From assembly GCA_003456125.1 (NCBI GenBank), contig DMPD01000297.1:1-8799 (forward strand): a stretch of DNA of 8,799 bases, read 5' to 3'. This DNA comes from Cyanobacteria bacterium UBA8156 (GTDB taxonomy: Bacteria > Cyanobacteriota > Cyanobacteriia > Pseudanabaenales > Pseudanabaenaceae). The notes beneath the pieces were generated by a model, which was given only the letters and a program-made list of their open reading frames with translations, made no database searches and was not told the origin of the DNA. This document shows positions 5,779 through 8,799 of the stretch, in pieces; positions within the stretch are counted from its first letter, which is position 1; every line of letters begins with the position of its first letter. A program made the translations under genes and the position numbers.

Positions 5779-7382
5779 TGGCTGAGTTCCCACTGCTGTT
5801 GGTCGATCGCGATCCGGTGTTTCGGTTGGGGCTGGAAGCGGCCCTGGCGGGCCGGCCGGATTGGCCCGTGGCGGCGAGCGCCCCCTCCTTTGCCGAGGCG
5901 TTCTCGCTGTTGGCGGCCAACCCCCACATTCAAGGGGTGGTGATGGGAGTGGGGGTCAATCCCACCCCGGCCCTCCGGTTTGCCGAGCGGATCCAGGCGG
6001 CCTATCCCCACCTGCGGGTGTTGGTACTGTTGCCGGAAGGCGATCGCTCCCCGGTCGCCGCTTTTACCCAATTGGGGATCGCAGGCATTGTGGGGAAGGG
6101 ACTCCAGCCCCCCGAACTGGTGGCGGCCCTGCAGGCCCTGGCCAACAGCCAAACCTATCGCCAAAACTTGGGCGATCTCCGGGTCGAGAAAACGGGCCCC
6201 CTCGACCTGCTGCGGTGGTACCTGTTGCGATCGGGGTTGGTGGAAATTGAAGGGGCCCTGTCCATCCTCACGCCCCGCTTGCAACGGGCATCTCCCCAAA
6301 GCCTGACCTATTTGGTACTCCAAGGTCGCAAACGGGAGTTGCTGGCGGCCCGCTGGTGCCTGAAACGGTTGTACTGGCCCCGGCGATCGCCGCCGATTCC
6401 CCCTTCGTCCGGGCCCCTGACCGTCGCGCCGTCGCCGGTGATTCCGATCGTGCCCCTGCCCCGGGCCGATGTATTTGATGCGGTGGCGGCTCGGATTCCC
6501 AGTGGTTTGGAGAACCGCTGCGGGGTGCCCCTGGAATTGGAGGTGTTGCGTTCCCCCCTCCGGCAAAAATTGTTGTACGGGGTACTCCGCATTGTGGAAG
6601 AAGAAACCGCTACCTCCATCGAACGCACCGAAGGAGCCATCCAAGATTGGCTGCTCCGGGTCTGGCGGCGATCGCTCCAGGAATTAACCCGCCCGTTCCC
6701 CGGCCTGGGCGAAGAACTCAGCAGCGATGCGGAGCGGGTACAGCCCCTCCTGCGCCGGATCCCCCTGGTGCTGCCTTTCCTGGGTTGGTTGCAGGAGGGC
6801 ACCCCCCTCGAAATCGATGGGCTGCCCTACCCCGCCGATAGCCCCCAAGCCTTTCGCCACGCGGAACATTTGCTGGCCAATACGGTGGTGCGCCTGGCCA
6901 ATGCCGTGGTGTCGCCCCTCCTCAACCGCTGCGCCGGTCGCCCGGCCATCCGCCAGGTGTTTCTGGAACCCCGCCGCGCTTCCCGTCGCCACCTGGAGCG
7001 GTTCCGCAACAACCTCTCTTGGCATTACCGCATGGAGGTCAATTTCCAAGACCCCCGCGCCGCCTTTGAAAGCCGCTACCGTTTGTTCACTTTTCAAGAC
7101 GGCATCCAGTTTCTGGACGTGCCGGCCGCCCGCGATCGCGAATTGCAAGCCCTGACCGGCATTCCCCTCGCCTACACCCTCTGTCTCGAACTCCAGGACG
7201 CGGTGTTGCCCCGCCTCAAGTCCCTGGCCAACTTCCTGGGGCAAACCCTGGTGTATTTGCTCACCAACATCGTCGGCCGCGGCATCGGGGCGATCGCCCG
7301 GGGCATCCTCCAGGGCATCGGCAGCGCCTGGCACGATACCCGGCGCGCCCCCCCCCGCGAACAGGACGAAGCCCTTAGCTGA
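5778..7382 (+). CDS. DUF3685 (Ycf55-type) protein with degenerate receiver-like N-terminus
   Basis: This protein has 534 residues. Residues 5-120 look like a NarL-type receiver: LLLVDRDPVFRLGLEAAL keeps the acidic pair (Asp10, Asp12), VLVLLPEGD near 81-89 matches the fourth strand, and GIAGIVGKG (100-108) keeps Lys107. The phospho-acceptor Asp is replaced, with VVMGVGV at 54-60 putting Gly57 where Asp is expected, and the Thr/Ser switch is Leu85. It is therefore probably not phosphorylated in the usual way. The rest, most clearly about 265-480, resembles DUF3685, which I recall as shared by cyanobacteria and plastid Ycf55; its function is unknown. The C-terminus (about 475-520) has a hydrophobic, glycine-rich stretch that may touch a membrane. 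No DNA-binding HTH is seen. The start ATG overlaps the antiporter stop (TAATG), so the two are probably translated together. Its 3' end overlaps the dps-like gene by 8 bases. Confidence 0.8.
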   Translation: MAEFPLLLVDRDPVFRLGLEAALAGRPDWPVAASAPSFAEAFSLLAANPHIQGVVMGVGVNPTPALRFAERIQAAYPHLRVLVLLPEGDRSPVAAFTQLGIAGIVGKGLQPPELVAALQALANSQTYRQNLGDLRVEKTGPLDLLRWYLLRSGLVEIEGALSILTPRLQRASPQSLTYLVLQGRKRELLAARWCLKRLYWPRRSPPIPPSSGPLTVAPSPVIPIVPLPRADVFDAVAARIPSGLENRCGVPLELEVLRSPLRQKLLYGVLRIVEEETATSIERTEGAIQDWLLRVWRRSLQELTRPFPGLGEELSSDAERVQPLLRRIPLVLPFLGWLQEGTPLEIDGLPYPADSPQAFRHAEHLLANTVVRLANAVVSPLLNRCAGRPAIRQVFLEPRRASRRHLERFRNNLSWHYRMEVNFQDPRAAFESRYRLFTFQDGIQFLDVPAARDRELQALTGIPLAYTLCLELQDAVLPRLKSLANFLGQTLVYLLTNIVGRGIGAIARGILQGIGSAWHDTRRAPPREQDEALS

Positions 7383-7821
7383 TCAGCCCATCTCCCTTGC
7401 GCGCCACTTCCCGCAAAAACCACCGCTGCTTTTGATGCACCTGCACCAACCGGGTGAACAAATCGGCCGTACCAATGTCCTCCCCGGCGGCCGCCGCGTC
7501 GGCATGGAGTTCCTGGATCACCACCTCATGGGCGGCGATCGCCTCGTTCACCATCTGGGCCACGGTCAACGAGCCTTGGGAGGGCGCCACGGTCGCCTTG
7601 GTCAAATAATCCGCTGGATCGGCGATCGGCTGCCCATCCAACATCAAACTCCGCTCCGCCAACTCGTCGATGGAGGCCAACAATTCCGCCCCGTACTCCT
7701 CAAACAACAAATGCAAATCCCGAAACAACGGCCCAAACGTCAGCCAGTGGTACTTCTTGTAGTTCAAAAACAACACCAAAGCATTGGCCTGTTGCCGATT
7801 CAATGCCGCTACGACACCCAT
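7375..7821 (-). CDS. Dps-family ferritin-like protein
   Basis: This 148-residue four-helix protein belongs to the Dps family, which forms 12-subunit shells that oxidise Fe2+ with H2O2, store iron and protect DNA. The ferroxidase ligands are largely present: KKYHW gives His25 (E. coli His51), LHLLFEE gives His37 (His63) and Glu41 where E. coli has Asp67, and SIDELAER gives Asp52 and Glu56 (Asp78, Glu82). The inter-subunit site that these residues form is therefore probable. There is no long Lys-rich N-terminal tail, so direct DNA binding by such a tail is unlikely. GGAGGG at 7828-7833 is a strong SD for the ATG at 7821. The gene converges on the DUF3685 gene with an 8-base 3' overlap and follows glgB on the same strand after 138 bases. 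Its family is secure; whether it is a stress- or iron-induced member is not shown. Confidence 0.92.
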   Translation of the reverse strand: MGVVAALNRQQANALVLFLNYKKYHWLTFGPLFRDLHLLFEEYGAELLASIDELAERSLMLDGQPIADPADYLTKATVAPSQGSLTVAQMVNEAIAAHEVVIQELHADAAAAGEDIGTADLFTRLVQVHQKQRWFLREVARKGDGLIS

Positions 7822-7827
7822 GGTCTT

Positions 7828-7856
7828 CCCTCCAGTTCTGGTTGGTTTTTATTGTA
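7828..7856 (-). promoter_or_regulatory. dps-like gene SD and possible -10 box
   Basis: On the minus strand GGAGGG (7828-7833) sits six bases before the ATG at 7821, a well-placed ribosome binding site. TACAAT (7851-7856) is a good -10 hexamer. No matching -35 is seen, which would fit activation by a regulator or an alternative sigma factor. The SD is clear; the -10 is a pattern match. Confidence 0.45.
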
Positions 7857-7959
7857 ACTCATACTGATTCCGACTTAGGGGCACCGCTATTTGGGCGCAC
7901 CCACCGCAAGTTATCGCACGGCAACGCCCCCATCGTTCCGAACCGGGGTCTCCCTCGCC

Positions 7960-8799
7960 CTACCCCTCGGCGATCGCCGGGGTTTCCGGCTGCAATTGGA
8001 GCACCAGGATCGCCAACGGCGGCACACAGAGGTAGAGGGAGTAGGGGAACCCGTGGCACCCCCAATCCTCCGACCATTTGCCCCCGAGGTTGCCGGTACC
8101 GCTGCCGTTGTATTGCTGGGCATCGCTGTTGAGCAATTCCGCGTAAAATCCCGGTTCCGGCACCCCAATCCGATAGCTAGCGTGCAACACCGGCGTGAAG
8201 TTGCACACCACCACCAAGAAACTCCCGTCCGCCGCCTTCCGCAGGAACGAAATCACCGAATTGCGGTTGTCGTCGCACTCAATCCACTGAAACCCCTCCA
8301 GCTTAAAGTCCACTTCGTACAGCGCCGGTTGGGACTTGTACAGCTTGTGCAAATCCTGCATAAACAACTTCAGGGTTTGGTGGGATGGGTATTGCATCAA
8401 ATGCCAATCCAAGTCATCCCACACGTTCCACTCGCTGGTTTGCCCAAACTCCATCCCCATAAACAGGGTCTTTTTGCCCGGGTGACAGAACATGTAGCCG
8501 TACAGACACCGCAAGCTGGCAAACTTTTGCCACTCATCCCCCGGAATTTTCCCCGGCATCGGCGACTTGCCGTGCACCACCTCATCGTGGGACAACGCCA
8601 GCATAAAATTCTCGCTGAAGGCATACCAAATGCTGAAGGTCACCCGCTGTTGGTGGAACTGGCGGAACCAGGGATCCATCGCAAAATAGTCCAACATGTC
8701 GTGCATCCACCCCATGTTCCACTTGAGGTTGAAGCCCAAGCCGCCGGCATAGGCGGGCCAAGTAATCATCGGCCAAGCGGTGGATTCTTCGGCAATGGA
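7960..8799 (-). CDS. glgB: 1,4-alpha-glucan branching enzyme, C-terminal part
   Basis: GlgB (GH13) cuts alpha-1,4 glucan chains and reattaches them by alpha-1,6 bonds during glycogen synthesis in the cytosol. Only the last 279 residues are in the window; the 5' part, including the nucleophile Asp region, lies beyond 8799. The visible part begins [10 protein letters not shown], which contains the acid/base Glu region. [13 protein letters not shown] follows, with its Asp (visible residue 72) stabilising the transition state. [13 protein letters not shown] and [12 protein letters not shown] complete the barrel, and from about visible residue 185 an all-beta C-terminal domain follows ([19 protein letters not shown], then VVVCNFTPV). 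The gene ends in TAG at 7960, with a HIP1 octamer in its last codons. The frame is intact throughout. A dps-like gene follows on the same strand but seems to have its own promoter signals. Confidence 0.95.
   Translation of the reverse strand, partial: SIAEESTAWPMITWPAYAGGLGFNLKWNMGWMHDMLDYFAMDPWFRQFHQQRVTFSIWYAFSENFMLALSHDEVVHGKSPMPGKIPGDEWQKFASLRCLYGYMFCHPGKKTLFMGMEFGQTSEWNVWDDLDWHLMQYPSHQTLKLFMQDLHKLYKSQPALYEVDFKLEGFQWIECDDNRNSVISFLRKAADGSFLVVVCNFTPVLHASYRIGVPEPGFYAELLNSDAQQYNGSGTGNLGGKWSEDWGCHGFPYSLYLCVPPLAILVLQLQPETPAIAEG

Larger units (their letters stand above)
532..7977. repeat. Dispersed HIP1 octamers (GCGATCGC), 18 copies
   Basis: The palindrome GCGATCGC begins at 532, 677, 1475, 1746, 2267, 2490, 2778, 2857, 3733, 4273, 5215, 6040, 6383, 6668, 7132, 7290, 7535 and 7970. 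All copies lie inside coding sequences, in both orientations of the genes. HIP1 is a known cyanobacterial signature of unknown purpose, and its density supports the taxonomic call. No copy lies in the stretch 1-531, and none in glgB beyond 7977. Confidence 0.9.

Noticed and set aside
5775..7334. Minus-strand open frames opposite the DUF3685 gene (289 and 216 codons)
   Set aside because: The compositional bias is that of reverse-frame shadows, and the plus-strand gene is coupled to the antiporter and keeps domain structure throughout.
7927..7948. Hairpin CCCC-GTTC/GAAC-GGGG downstream of glgB as a terminator
   Set aside because: The inner stem has a one-base loop, the arms are joined by unequal gaps, and no U-tract follows in the leftward direction.
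7822..7959. tRNA or small RNA gene between glgB and the dps-like gene
   Set aside because: No cloverleaf, anticodon arm or other RNA fold is evident; only the promoter-like and SD signals of the dps-like gene are seen.

Overview
The window looks like a piece of a GC-rich cyanobacterial chromosome. The palindromic octamer GCGATCGC (HIP1, over-represented in many cyanobacterial genomes) occurs 18 times in 8.8 kb, where well under one copy would be expected by chance. The gene content agrees: a DUF3685/Ycf55-type protein (a family I know only from cyanobacteria and plastids), a CPA2 cation/proton antiporter, a cyanobacterial-style CofE-like protein and a glycogen branching enzyme. I cannot name the species.

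Left part (1-4361) is mostly transcribed leftwards. A solitary 29-bp sequence at 69-97 has the geometry of a type I-E CRISPR repeat but has no second copy at either flank. Next comes a compact minus-strand cluster in transcription order: fabD (malonyl-CoA:ACP transacylase), trpA (tryptophan synthase alpha), a membrane-anchored CofE-like protein and a 71-residue acidic protein. The first three are joined by stop/start overlaps (ATGA and TGATG) and the fourth follows after 21 bases, so they are very probably one translationally coupled operon mixing fatty-acid and tryptophan synthesis with two genes of unknown role. Upstream lies leuB on the same strand, separated by 88 bases that hold an imperfect hairpin and a four-tract G-run with G-quadruplex potential.

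Right part (4362-8799). A divergent promoter region with inverted repeats separates leuB from a rightward pair: a Na+(K+)/H+ antiporter and a 534-residue protein with a degenerate receiver-like N-terminus and a DUF3685 body. The two are joined by a TAATG stop/start overlap. The second gene converges on a Dps-family ferritin-like gene on the minus strand, and their 3' ends overlap by 8 bases. The window closes with the C-terminal part of glgB, also on the minus strand, cut by the window edge.

Most genes are ordinary metabolism or stress genes. The items most worth a second look are the lone I-E-like repeat, the phospho-acceptor-less receiver fused to DUF3685 and coupled to an antiporter, and the coupling of fabD and trpA to a CofE-like protein in a lineage not generally known to make F420. 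I see no complete CRISPR, phage, transposon or defence system inside these bases.
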